DNA of 64,000 nt from Bacillota bacterium (GTDB lineage Bacteria > Bacillota > Clostridia > Acetivibrionales > DSM-1351). The position numbers and the translations under genes were made by a program. A model generated the notes under the pieces. It saw only the letters and a list, made by a program, of their open reading frames with translations. It ran no database searches and was not told the origin of the DNA. Positions 27,379 to 35,546 of the stretch are shown here, in pieces. Location: positions 55,268 to 119,267 of the forward strand of contig JAEWST010000005.1 of the NCBI GenBank assembly GCA_023398105.1. Direction: 5' to 3'. Within the stretch, counting starts at the first letter, position 1. The number at the start of each line of letters is the position of its first letter.

Positions 27379-28521
27379 TTACATCCAATATATTTCTTCA
27401 AAACAGGTTCGAGCAAATGAATCTGTCATTCCTGCAACAAAATCAATTACCTTTTGTGCATCACTTACTGACTCATCATAACCTTTGTCAATTATATAGT
27501 TGTAAAACATTCTATAAACCTTGTTATCTCTGTATTGTAGCTTCTCAAAATCAGCAAGGCTTTCCAGCAAATTGTCAAACAACCCCTCAAGGGTATTCTC
27601 AGCAATCTTCTCGTAACGGGTAATTTTTTCAGCTTTGTATATCAGCCTTACATTCTCATTAATAAGCTTTTCCAACGCCTCGCCCTTTGGCATACTTAGC
27701 TGTATGCAATCTTTTCCGTAACTGTTTTCTATCATATCACACACTAAAGTATTTATAATTTCTCCATTAGTGTTTCCTAGTTCATTTCTTATATCCTTAG
27801 GAATGTCTTGCATATCCATCAGTTTGACCCTAACAGCATCTTCTATGTCTCTGCCCACATATGCTATCTTATCCACTAATCTTACAATACAAGCCTCAAG
27901 AGTATATGGCGAATCTGTGCGTTTTATATTTTTTAAGGAATCAGGAGTTTTAGTTAAATCTCTATGCATAATAAACTCATCATAATTTTCTCCACAATGT
28001 GATACTATACCGTCTTTAACCTCAAATGTAAGGTTAAGCCCACAGCTTTCATAAATCTTTTCTTTTGAAATTCTTGTTGCGAGCTTTTCAACTACTCTTA
28101 AGCTATGTAATTCATGCTTAAAACTAGCTTTGCTGTCTAATTTTTTTAAGCACTTGTCAAGGACACGCTCTCCACTATGCCCAAAAGGAGCATGCCCTAA
28201 ATCATGTCCCAATGATATTGCATAAGTTAAGTCCTGATTCATATTTAATGTTCTAGATATAGTATTAGCAATTGAGCCCACATTAAGAACATGTTCCATT
28301 CGTGTACAGATATGATCATTTTTTGCATTAAAAAACACTTGGGTTTTGTGCCTTAATCTCCTAAAATCCATAGAATAAAGTATCCTATTTCCATCACGCT
28401 CATAATCTGTTCTTATGGGACATTTCTCTTCAGGTAAAACTCTGCCAAAAGAGTTTACGCTTTTAGCAGCATAAGGGCTTAACAAGTTCTCCTGCTGCTC
28501 TCTCAACTTTCTCCATTCCAT
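27379..28521 (-). CDS. dgt: deoxyguanosinetriphosphate triphosphohydrolase-like protein
   Basis: A 380-residue HD-superfamily dNTPase. The first metal histidine is in RMEHVLNVGSIA, the HD pair in SLGHDLGHAPFGHSGE, and the last aspartate in VRLVDKIAYVGRDIEDA. The N-terminal RDGNRILYSMDFRRLRHKTQVF is the classical dGTPase nucleotide-binding segment. It removes triphosphate from dNTPs, controlling pools. This length and form matches the type 2 subfamily common in clostridia, where it is often just upstream of dnaG and rpoD; here those genes are not present. ATG 28521 follows GGAGGTGA. Confidence 0.9.
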   Translation of the reverse strand: MEWRKLREQQENLLSPYAAKSVNSFGRVLPEEKCPIRTDYERDGNRILYSMDFRRLRHKTQVFFNAKNDHICTRMEHVLNVGSIANTISRTLNMNQDLTYAISLGHDLGHAPFGHSGERVLDKCLKKLDSKASFKHELHSLRVVEKLATRISKEKIYESCGLNLTFEVKDGIVSHCGENYDEFIMHRDLTKTPDSLKNIKRTDSPYTLEACIVRLVDKIAYVGRDIEDAVRVKLMDMQDIPKDIRNELGNTNGEIINTLVCDMIENSYGKDCIQLSMPKGEALEKLINENVRLIYKAEKITRYEKIAENTLEGLFDNLLESLADFEKLQYRDNKVYRMFYNYIIDKGYDESVSDAQKVIDFVAGMTDSFARTCFEEIYWM

Positions 28522-28676
28522 ATGCTCACCTCCAACTTAGTAATAATACCATAGATTTATATGGAAGTATGCAAGAATTTTGCGTCTAAAAAGCTATTAA
28601 CCTCCCACGCCTACTATGTTTAAAAATACAACAAAGTTTCATGTGCTATATTTTATTTTTAATTGCTCAATAGTAA

Positions 28677-29192
28677 CTAATATTGAGAATGTTTTCTTGT
28701 ATGTCCACTAAATACTAAAGCTATACCACCAGCAACCAAAGAAATTGGTATAAGTAATTCAATTAAGTTTGATGAAATGGCACTAAGTATCATCATTAAT
28801 TCAAAAAATACTCCTATACCACCAACAATCAAACCTGCAATAAGCAAACCTTTTTTTCTTTTTGAGAACATGTACATCTGTAATAACCCTACCGCAACTG
28901 AAATAATATACACAGGCCATGTAAACCTTGAAAAAAACCAATCAGTTGACACTTCAAATACAAAAAGCAAACCTATTGTCGTTAAAATACCTCCTGGGAT
29001 TAACAAACCAGCCTTCGAACCTGTAAGAAAAAATCCAAGCTCAAAAGCTAATCCGATAATCAGCACTATAAATACCCAGAAATCATAGGAATCAAACTTT
29101 ATAATCCTGATATCAAATACAGTATCAAGCACTAAAGCAATTACACCTAAAAGTATTAGCACTAAGCCAATATAATAATTACCTTTTCTCAT
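28677..29192 (-). CDS. small multi-pass membrane protein (LiaF/DUF5668-like N-domain)
   Basis: A 171-residue protein with six hydrophobic segments and short basic loops. Its start, MRKGNYYIGLVLILLGVIAL, is like the membrane domains of LiaF-type and DUF5668 proteins, which commonly begin with an R/K-G-x-x-x-G-x-x-L-I-x-x-G motif. No enzymatic motif is seen. It stands alone; no two-component genes flank it. I would not name a function. The ATG follows AAAGGATGG at some distance. Confidence 0.55.
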   Translation of the reverse strand: MRKGNYYIGLVLILLGVIALVLDTVFDIRIIKFDSYDFWVFIVLIIGLAFELGFFLTGSKAGLLIPGGILTTIGLLFVFEVSTDWFFSRFTWPVYIISVAVGLLQMYMFSKRKKGLLIAGLIVGGIGVFFELMMILSAISSNLIELLIPISLVAGGIALVFSGHTRKHSQY

Positions 29193-29509
29193 AATAGCTA
29201 ACCATCCTTTCTATATGCTCGTGGCGAAAAAAATTATTTTACTAGGGAGAAACCAGTTCTGAATAACTATGTACACGCTATTGTAACTGATTTATGTTAC
29301 TTATTCTATCTGCACATTATACATATTTTATATATCTATTGTCTGATAATATTTGGGAGAAAGTATTGTAAACTCTTTTTTACAAATACTAACTTCATTA
29401 AAAAAAATAATTTACTCAACAAACCATTTATTAGTTTGAGCACCGATAGACTTTTCATGTGGGAAAGTTGAGAAATTTATTAAATGAATTTTTATAGGAG
29501 TGATTTTGT
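29193..29509. repeat. gap with a family B right-end copy at 29413-29471
   Basis: The 317-bp gap between divergent genes contains CAAACCATTTATTAGTTTG followed by GCACCGATAGACTTTTCATG and GGGAAAGTTGAG, almost identical to 6131-6184. I could not find a matching left end, so it looks like a solo copy. It ends about 30 bp before the next ribosome site. Confidence 0.5.
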
Positions 29510-30361
29510 ATGAAAAAGCTACGGTTAAAGAGCAAAATAACCATAGTTTTATTTTCTATAATAATAGATTTATACTGTTTTTTTATATTCTATAATATGT
29601 ATAATTCAATTTATTCACCAACAACACCACCTTTAGACCTAGCACCAGTGCTTAAGGGCACAGAACTTAGTGAACAAGACTATTCACTAATATTTTCACA
29701 AACTGGTCTTGCAAAACCAGCAATTGATGATTTACTAGCTGAAAAAGATGGAAAAAATAAAATATTTGCTTATCAAAACATCTATTATACTAAGCATAAG
29801 TTATATACTGAAAAGCTTAATCCATTTACATTACAAGAAAATATTATGGTTAATAAAACCAAAGTAAATGGTCCTGAAGATAATGATAAAATTAAAATAG
29901 CACCACTTAAAAATGGTGATATTCTGCTTACAAAATCCACATATACACTATATTGGAGACATGGTCATTGCGGAATTGTTATAGATGCAAAAAAAGGAAC
30001 TATATTGGAGTCAGTGGAGCCTGGTACTATCAGTATGTATCAGAATATTTCAAAATGGCAGACCTATGCTACCTTGAAGATTCTGAGACTTGAGAATGTA
30101 AATCAAAAAAAATTGGACGAGATAGCTCAATATGCTGTTAAAAACCTTTTTGGTTTAAAATACGGTATATTTGCATCAAAAAAACAGTGTAATAAGCTAT
30201 TATCAGCAAATTGCTCACAAATGATTTATCAGGCCTATATTCACTTTGGCTATGATATTGACAGCAATCACGGTATATTTATTACACCTGAAAATATAGC
30301 AAAAAGCAAGTTGCTGTCAATTGTACAAATTTATGGTTTTAATCCCAGCAAAGACTGGTAG
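29510..30361 (+). CDS. YiiX/YebB-like permuted papain-fold (NlpC/P60-type) protein, membrane anchored
   Basis: A 283-residue protein with one N-terminal membrane helix (residues ~10-32) and an outside domain. NGDILLTKSTYTLYWRHGHCGIVI carries the candidate catalytic His153 and ANCSQMIYQAY the candidate Cys235; the order His-before-Cys marks the circularly permuted NlpC/P60 (YiiX/YebB/LRAT-like) group. ILESVEPGT after the histidine matches the third conserved block. Such proteins hydrolyse peptide, amide or lipid ester bonds; the cell wall is a plausible target because of its location. The ATG has only a weak site (TAGGAGTGATTTTGT, good at nine bases). It is flanked by family B repeats on both sides. 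Confidence 0.75.
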   Translation: MKKLRLKSKITIVLFSIIIDLYCFFIFYNMYNSIYSPTTPPLDLAPVLKGTELSEQDYSLIFSQTGLAKPAIDDLLAEKDGKNKIFAYQNIYYTKHKLYTEKLNPFTLQENIMVNKTKVNGPEDNDKIKIAPLKNGDILLTKSTYTLYWRHGHCGIVIDAKKGTILESVEPGTISMYQNISKWQTYATLKILRLENVNQKKLDEIAQYAVKNLFGLKYGIFASKKQCNKLLSANCSQMIYQAYIHFGYDIDSNHGIFITPENIAKSKLLSIVQIYGFNPSKDW

Positions 30362-30476
30362 TTAACACCAAAAATACCGCTAATTATTGGCAAAGTTTAT
30401 GCTTGTATTCAAAAAAGCTACAGAAATTAGCTTTTAGTATAAATCAAAGATAGTATGTTGAGTTTTTTAAGCTGAA

Positions 30477-30530
30477 TAACAAACTATTGATAATTTTGAG
30501 TATAGCCAGACTTTTCATTGAGAAAGTTGC
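30477..30530. repeat. family B right-end copy
   Basis: CAAACTATTGATAATTTTGA, then AGACTTTTCATTGAGAAAGTT, in the gap between the YiiX-like gene and ecfT, which converge here. Confidence 0.45.
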
Positions 30531-30541
30531 TTTAATAATAC

Positions 30542-31315
30542 CTAAACAACAGCAACACTTAAAACTAGAACGAGTAATGCTACTAAAATTACAGAGTAAT
30601 CACTCAAACTGAAAGTGTATTTCTTGTAGCCACTGTTTTTCTTCCTGACATTAAAACCTCTTAACTCGGCTGATATTGCACTTCCCTCTATGCGTTTAAC
30701 TGATGAAATCAGAAGCGGTACACATAAGGGTAATACCAACTTTAATTTCTTGATAGGGTTTTTTGTATCAAATTCAACACCTCTTGCAGTCTGAGATTCA
30801 ATTATTCCATTCATTTCATTTTCAAATATTGGAATAAAGCGTAAGGCTGTTATAAAAGCAAAAGCATATTTATACGGTATATGAAGCTTTTGCACCAATA
30901 CATTTGTCAAATCACTCATTTTAGTAACTGAAAGTATTATAATTAAAGGCATTGTTGCACCTACTAGCCTAAATACAAGCAATGTAGAAAACCTAAGTCC
31001 AATATCTGTAATATAAAGATTTAAAGGCAATTCCAGTAGCTTATCCCCAGTTCTGATTAATAGTACTTGTATTAAAAACAAAATAACTCCTATTTTTAAC
31101 AAAGTTACCAATATTGAAACTGCTTTCTTTCCAACACCTGCCATAAACCCTATAATAACATTCATGGCTATTATTGCAACTGCCATAATTAAATTGTTGT
31201 TTGCAAAGCTACTCATACAAATTATTAAGGCAAGCAGCATTTTTGTCAATGGATTTAAATTATGTATAATTGTATCACCTTGTGAATATTCTAAAATCCC
31301 TTTCAACCCTTGCAC
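30542..31315 (-). CDS. ecfT: ECF transporter transmembrane component T
   Basis: A 257-residue CbiQ/EcfT protein with five to six membrane helices and the two coupling-helix signatures of the family: the Ala-Arg-Gly motif in SQTARGVEFD at about residue 170, and RGFNVRKKNSGY (a second A/E-L-R-G-F type motif, AELRGF) near residue 220. These contact the two ATPases and couple ATP hydrolysis to toppling of the S component. The start is GTG 31315, overlapping the last 13 bases of the upstream ATPase gene. It is the last gene of an S-A-A'-T operon. Confidence 0.9.
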   Translation of the reverse strand: MQGLKGILEYSQGDTIIHNLNPLTKMLLALIICMSSFANNNLIMAVAIIAMNVIIGFMAGVGKKAVSILVTLLKIGVILFLIQVLLIRTGDKLLELPLNLYITDIGLRFSTLLVFRLVGATMPLIIILSVTKMSDLTNVLVQKLHIPYKYAFAFITALRFIPIFENEMNGIIESQTARGVEFDTKNPIKKLKLVLPLCVPLLISSVKRIEGSAISAELRGFNVRKKNSGYKKYTFSLSDYSVILVALLVLVLSVAVV

Positions 31316-32103
31316 CTACTCTCTATTTTTTCAGTCATTTCTTCCACGGTTAAAACGCCTTGAAAATCATCTCCAAGCCTAATTGCTAACTCTGCAATTT
31401 GCGGTGCAGCAAGAGATGCTCTTTCTAATATATTTGAATTGACCATGACCTTTTTGCAGGTATCATCTTCCAAAATCCCTTTTTCTCCTATTACCATTAC
31501 CCTATTAGAGAAATCTGATACCAACTCCATATCGTGACACACCATTATTACAGTAGTGCCCTTGTGGTTTAATTCATTTATTATATTCATAATGTGCATA
31601 CATTCCTTATAATCCAAACCTGTTGTAGGTTCATCAAGAACCAATATTTCAGGTGAAAGAGCGATAATTGAAGCAAGTGCCACCTTCTGACGCTCACCTC
31701 TACTCATAGAAAAGGGATCCTTATCAGCTGAAAATCCAAAGCTCTCAATAGTCTCCTTGCAACGTCTTTCTATTTCATTTTTGTCGTCTAAAACACATTT
31801 CAAGCCAAAAGCAATTTCATCCTTGACAGTATTTTGACAAATCTGTCTGTCAGGATTTTGAAATAAAAAGCCAACATGTTTGGCAAGCTCACTTGTTTTT
31901 GACTGCTTGGTGTCTAAATTTGCTATAGAAATATTTCCAGATGTTGGTTTTAGAAGTCCGTTAAAGAGCTTCATAAGTGTTGTTTTACCAGCACCATTTC
32001 TGCCTACTATAGCAACAAATTCGCCCTTTTCAATAGTAAAGCTTATATTATCAAGAATTTTGTTTTTATCATATGCAAAAGAAACATTGCTGAATTTAAT
32101 CAT
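31303..32103 (-). CDS. ecfA: ECF transporter ATPase (A2-type)
   Basis: A 266-residue ABC ATPase. Walker A GRNGAGKTT (residues ~34-42), a Q-loop FLFQNPDRQ, signature MSRGERQKVA, Walker B ILVLDEPT followed by TGLD, and the switch histidine in MVCHDMEL are all intact. The Q-loop followed by NPDRQ is characteristic of energy-coupling factor ATPases. GGAGG precedes the ATG. It should pair with the ATPase encoded just upstream to form the heterodimeric motor. Confidence 0.93.
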   Translation of the reverse strand: MIKFSNVSFAYDKNKILDNISFTIEKGEFVAIVGRNGAGKTTLMKLFNGLLKPTSGNISIANLDTKQSKTSELAKHVGFLFQNPDRQICQNTVKDEIAFGLKCVLDDKNEIERRCKETIESFGFSADKDPFSMSRGERQKVALASIIALSPEILVLDEPTTGLDYKECMHIMNIINELNHKGTTVIMVCHDMELVSDFSNRVMVIGEKGILEDDTCKKVMVNSNILERASLAAPQIAELAIRLGDDFQGVLTVEEMTEKIESRCKG

Positions 32104-32172
32104 CTATGACCTCCAGGAACTAATAAAACATAAAGCATTAATAAATTAAATTGCGTAGTTTATTGTTCAACC

Positions 32173-33018
32173 TCAATTTTTAGAAATAACCTTCTTAACC
32201 ATTTTTTCAGCCTCATCAACATTAACAGGCACAGCACCACTATATAATTTCTTTTCGATCAAATTAGTTGCTAAAGTGGCAACTCTCGGACAATTAACTC
32301 CTATTTCACGAAGCTGTTCGGTATCCTTCAACACCTCTTGAGGTCTTCCATCCAAAAATATACTTCCATCATTTATTATAAGCAAACGCTTTGAAAACTC
32401 ACTAAGCAACATGATTTTTTGCTCAACTACAATAATGGTTATTCCCATTTTTTCATTAAGCATTTGAAGCATATTATATATTTGAAGGCTACTTTGAGGG
32501 TCAAGCTCTGCCGTTGGCTCATCTAAAACCAATATATCAGGCATAAGTGCCGCCACTGCTGCTATTGCAACCTTTTGCTTTTGCCCTCCACTCAACGTAC
32601 TGATATTTCTATAGCGTAGCTCTTCTATCCCTACCATTTTAAGTATATCCGTTATTCTTTTTTCAATTTCTTTATGGGAGACTCCGAAATTTTCTAATCC
32701 AAAAAGAATTTCGTCTTCAACAACAGAGGAAACCATTTGTCCATCAATATCCTGAAACACACTGCCTACAGTTAATGCAAGCTGTGATGGCGTTGACTCT
32801 ACAGTATCTAGTCCATTTACATTTACCTCTCCATAAAAGTCCCCTTCAAAATGATGGGGAATGATGCCGTTTAATGCATATGTAAATGTAGATTTTCCTG
32901 CACCGCTATTGCCAATAACCCCGACGAAATCACCTTTTTTTATAGATAGGTTTACTTCCCTTAATGCAAAATTTTCACTTTTTTTATACTTAAATGAAAA
33001 ATCCTTAAACTCAATCAT
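32173..33018 (-). CDS. ecfA: ECF transporter ATPase (A1-type)
   Basis: About 281 residues. Walker A GNSGAGKST, Q-loop SVFQDIDGQMVS, signature LSGGQKQKVA, Walker B ILVLDEPTAELD and a switch Q/E region (IIVVEQKIML, where the usual switch histidine is replaced by Gln). The missing switch histidine means this subunit may form the degenerate ATP site of an asymmetric motor. The start is ATG 33018, six bases after GGGAG; an upstream ATG lies before that site. It starts 37 bp after the S-component gene. Confidence 0.92.
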   Translation of the reverse strand: MIEFKDFSFKYKKSENFALREVNLSIKKGDFVGVIGNSGAGKSTFTYALNGIIPHHFEGDFYGEVNVNGLDTVESTPSQLALTVGSVFQDIDGQMVSSVVEDEILFGLENFGVSHKEIEKRITDILKMVGIEELRYRNISTLSGGQKQKVAIAAVAALMPDILVLDEPTAELDPQSSLQIYNMLQMLNEKMGITIIVVEQKIMLLSEFSKRLLIINDGSIFLDGRPQEVLKDTEQLREIGVNCPRVATLATNLIEKKLYSGAVPVNVDEAEKMVKKVISKN

Positions 33019-33054
33019 ATTTACTCCCATGCCACTCAGTTTTTTAACATAAGC

Positions 33055-33615
33055 TTAATTTGCTACAGTTTCGCCACGTCCTAATGCCAGCTTTAATGGT
33101 ATATATAATATCTGAACAATTATTGCATTTAAAAACGCTGTTCCAAATATAGTTGCTAAAAAAACAATTATCGGAATTGTCTGAACACTTGCTCCCGCAT
33201 AGAATACAGCATATAGAACACCTATAAAAGTAAATCCGCTGGCTAGCGTACTTAAGAAAGTCCCAATTATAGGTTTTAACGAGAACTTACCAATGCTCAT
33301 TGGTATATACAGAAGCATAACCATTACTATTGCTCCAATAGGTTCGCTAATCAGATTTATATACGGTGTTCCTGGGAATACCTGACACAAAGCACCTGCT
33401 AAAACTCCAATTACCACTGCTTCTATAAATTTGGGCTTTATCAAAAGTATTGCCAAACAATACATGGCAATTATAAAATTAGGCTTCATAACCGTAAACA
33501 TAGATCCTACAAAAAGCTTTAAGACTGCACCTACTGCAAGCAAAACACCCACTAAAATCACGTCTGAAATAGATAAGCCAGCTTTTTTTTCTTTGACAAC
33601 AACTCTTTTTTCCAT
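33055..33615 (-). CDS. trpP: ECF transporter S component, TrpP-like (probable tryptophan uptake)
   Basis: A 186-residue protein with about five membrane helices. Segments KLFVGSMFTVMKPNFIIAMY, FIEAVVIGVLAGAL and VFPGTPYINLISEPIGA closely follow the pattern of Bacillus TrpP (MKPD..., then FPGG...N.I.KP). It binds substrate for the T/A/A' module encoded downstream; the substrate is inferred to be tryptophan from family resemblance and from its leader. GGAGG seven bases before ATG 33615 lies inside a leader hairpin, implying control of translation or transcription (see leader entry). Confidence 0.75.
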   Translation of the reverse strand: MEKRVVVKEKKAGLSISDVILVGVLLAVGAVLKLFVGSMFTVMKPNFIIAMYCLAILLIKPKFIEAVVIGVLAGALCQVFPGTPYINLISEPIGAIVMVMLLYIPMSIGKFSLKPIIGTFLSTLASGFTFIGVLYAVFYAGASVQTIPIIVFLATIFGTAFLNAIIVQILYIPLKLALGRGETVAN

Positions 33616-33652
33616 AAAAAAACCTCCACAAATATATTATTCAGTAGAGGTT
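33616..33652 (-). promoter_or_regulatory. SD-sequestering hairpin (or terminator) before the TrpP-like gene
   Basis: In the transcript, AACCUCUAC (33652-33644) pairs with GUGGAGGUU (33629-33621): nine pairs including one U-G, 14-base loop, then five U and the AUG. The 3' arm contains the GGAGG ribosome site. Depending on timing it could block translation or end transcription. Confidence 0.7.
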
Positions 33653-33782
33653 GAAATTCTAATTTTAACAAACAACACAAGTCGATATATTCCGTATTTA
33701 TAAGACAATATTTTCTTAAAATCCCTTAACAAGAAAAACATCCCATAAAAAAGTATAACAACGGAAAACAGCTTGTTTGTTT

Positions 33783-33825
33783 CTCATCACGTCTCGTCTA
33801 ATCTCATCTAATCTCATCTCTACTT
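33783..33825 (-). promoter_or_regulatory. TRAP-like RNA-binding site (nine evenly spaced triplets)
   Basis: At the very 5' end of the leader, nine triplets follow one another with exactly two-base spacers: eight are NAG (one AAG, five GAG, two UAG) and one, the eighth, is GUG. In Bacillus the tryptophan-activated protein TRAP (mtrB) wraps RNA carrying 9-11 (G/U)AG triplets with 2-3 base spacers. The uniformity across 43 bases is hard to explain otherwise. No mtrB is in this window. Confidence 0.75.
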
Positions 33826-33831
33826 ATAATG

Positions 33832-33861
33832 AATATAGCATTTTAGACAGGTTTTTGTCAA
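33832..33861 (-). promoter_or_regulatory. promoter of the ECF/TrpP operon
   Basis: TTGACA (33861-33856), 18 bp, TATATT (33837-33832) on the minus strand. The predicted start site is about 33825, so the triplet repeat lies at the first transcribed bases. Confidence 0.7.
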
Positions 33862-33914
33862 TATGTAAAAATCACAAAACATCCATAACTGCCTCATGCT
33901 TTAAATAATCCTTA

Positions 33915-34508
33915 TCATTTCCCTTCATCTAGATATGTGGCTTGCAAATCAGCTATATGAAGCATTACAGCAAAGGGGAATTGCTCATAAGCATGACTCA
34001 AGCTATAAGAGCCACCTTTAACAGCATCATCAAATCCCCCCATATGCCACCTGATAGCAATAGATTCTTCTCTTGATAGACGCATAAAGCCCGAAATAAT
34101 ATATACTGACTTTTCACCGTGTCCATAGGGCAATTTGTCATTAATTACATATGTAGCCACCTTTTGCCAAACTCCCTTTTCGTCCTTTTTGTTTCTAAAC
34201 TCTATTTCATAGAAATTAACCTTACACAAATCATGCAATAGTCCGCAAATAGCAACCTTTTCCTGTTCCTCTACTGAAGCCTCCTCAAGGCTCTGATAGC
34301 CGTTTTCTCTGCAATATCCATCTGCAAGACGTTTGAAAACATTTATGCTGTGTGCACAAAGTCCACCCTCACAAGCTAAATGGTATTTTGCCGAAGCTGG
34401 TGCAATAAAAAAATCCGAGCTTTCCAGCCACAATAAAAGCTTTTGCGAACCCTCTCGTCTTATATATTTTGTAAACAGCATTATAAATTCATTCTTTGCC
34501 TCATTCAT
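33915..34508 (-). CDS. HD-domain hydrolase
   Basis: A 197-residue HD-family phosphohydrolase. First histidine in CAHSINVFKRL, HD pair in CGLLHDLCKVNFYEIEFRN, a further histidine GHGEKSVYI, and the final IAIRWHMGGFD segment ending in MLHIADLQATYLDE. This pattern, with HGE-x-S and RWHMGG, is that of a family often annotated as HD hydrolases in clostridia and phages (related to YpgQ-like and 3'-5' exoribonuclease YhaM-like HD domains), with unknown substrate. ATG 34508 follows GGAGAG. It is the next gene downstream of the AraC regulator on the same strand (32-bp gap). Confidence 0.75.
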   Translation of the reverse strand: MNEAKNEFIMLFTKYIRREGSQKLLLWLESSDFFIAPASAKYHLACEGGLCAHSINVFKRLADGYCRENGYQSLEEASVEEQEKVAICGLLHDLCKVNFYEIEFRNKKDEKGVWQKVATYVINDKLPYGHGEKSVYIISGFMRLSREESIAIRWHMGGFDDAVKGGSYSLSHAYEQFPFAVMLHIADLQATYLDEGK

Positions 34509-34540
34509 TTTTTCAACTCTCCTATTTTTTTATCTATCTG

Positions 34541-35419
34541 TCAACTTTTTATCCTGTAATTCAGCCTAAATTGCTTTGGCGTTACACCTTTGCGAGCCTT
34601 AAACACCTTTATAAAATGACTGCAATCAGAAAAGCCTGTTTCCTGACTGATATAATTCAAATCGTAATCAGTAAATATTAGAAAATCTACTGCTTTACTG
34701 ACACGAATATATTCAATAAAATCCTTACAGGACTGACCATATAGTTCTCTAAACCGCTTTGCAAAATAAGAATAGCTCATACCGCACTTCTCTGCTATTT
34801 TGTCAACCTTTATGGACTCAGCAGAGTGTGTATCAATATACTCACTAATTGTATGTATAGTTTCATTCTCGCTATGTACTTTTTTTATTTTTGTAGTATC
34901 AAAACCTTTACTCCGCCAGTACCTTAGTATTTTCATTAGCAGTGTATAAAGCTGAGCGTTAAGAAGCATGTCATAGCCATAATCTTTTCTATTTATTTCA
35001 GATAAACAGTTCTCAAAAATATATTTTACATCAATCTTTTCAGTATCTTTTTCTGGTATATAAATATTTGCTTTCTTTGAGTTTCTAGCTGTACTAAATA
35101 TCAAACTCATTTTAGGCGAGTACTCAGTTGTAAGTTTAATACGATTAATATCAAATTTCAATACAGCATATAAAGGCGGCTCTGAATACTCTGAATAAAT
35201 TGAGTGAATAGCCTTTGAATGGAGGATAATCATATCTTTGGGATTTAGGTAATAAACATTATCATCTGAAAACACCTTAATTCTTCCCTTAATCATATAT
35301 ACAATTTCCAAAAAATAATGCCAGTGTGGTTTTACTGGAAAATCCTCTTTCTCTGAATTAAACATAAAGCATTCAACTGGTGAAACAAGTGTATTACTTT
35401 CTTCGAATAATTTTTTCAT
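34541..35419 (-). CDS. AraC family transcriptional regulator
   Basis: A 292-residue regulator. Residues ~1-110 form a cupin sensor domain (KPHWHYFLEIVYMIKGRIK). The C-terminal AraC DNA-binding domain has two helix-turn-helix motifs (KIAEKCGMSYSYFAKRFRELYG and ISQETGFSDCSHFIKVFKARKG), ending with GVTPKQFRLNYR. Start ATG 35419 is preceded by AGGGG; the frame continues 27 bases upstream without a site. It is divergent from the alcohol dehydrogenase gene, so it most likely controls the dehydrogenase/epimerase pair in response to a sugar or sugar acid. Confidence 0.85.
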   Translation of the reverse strand: MKKLFEESNTLVSPVECFMFNSEKEDFPVKPHWHYFLEIVYMIKGRIKVFSDDNVYYLNPKDMIILHSKAIHSIYSEYSEPPLYAVLKFDINRIKLTTEYSPKMSLIFSTARNSKKANIYIPEKDTEKIDVKYIFENCLSEINRKDYGYDMLLNAQLYTLLMKILRYWRSKGFDTTKIKKVHSENETIHTISEYIDTHSAESIKVDKIAEKCGMSYSYFAKRFRELYGQSCKDFIEYIRVSKAVDFLIFTDYDLNYISQETGFSDCSHFIKVFKARKGVTPKQFRLNYRIKS

Positions 35420-35546
35420 ATACACCCCTAGAATAGATTTGTACAATTTATTATAATTATTATTATAGCATTTTATCTACAAACTGCTATCCTATTATTG
35501 TATTTTATAGGATCAATACGTTTTTTTAATCAAGGAGGCATGCATA

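Noticed and set aside
27099..27420. Several open frames on both strands within the tandem array
   Set aside because: Periodic repeat artefacts; they translate to repeats of the same nonsense segment.
33616..33660. Plain intrinsic terminator before the TrpP-like gene as the full explanation
   Set aside because: Its 3' arm contains the ribosome site and it ends five bases before the start codon, so translation control is at least as likely; kept as an alternative.
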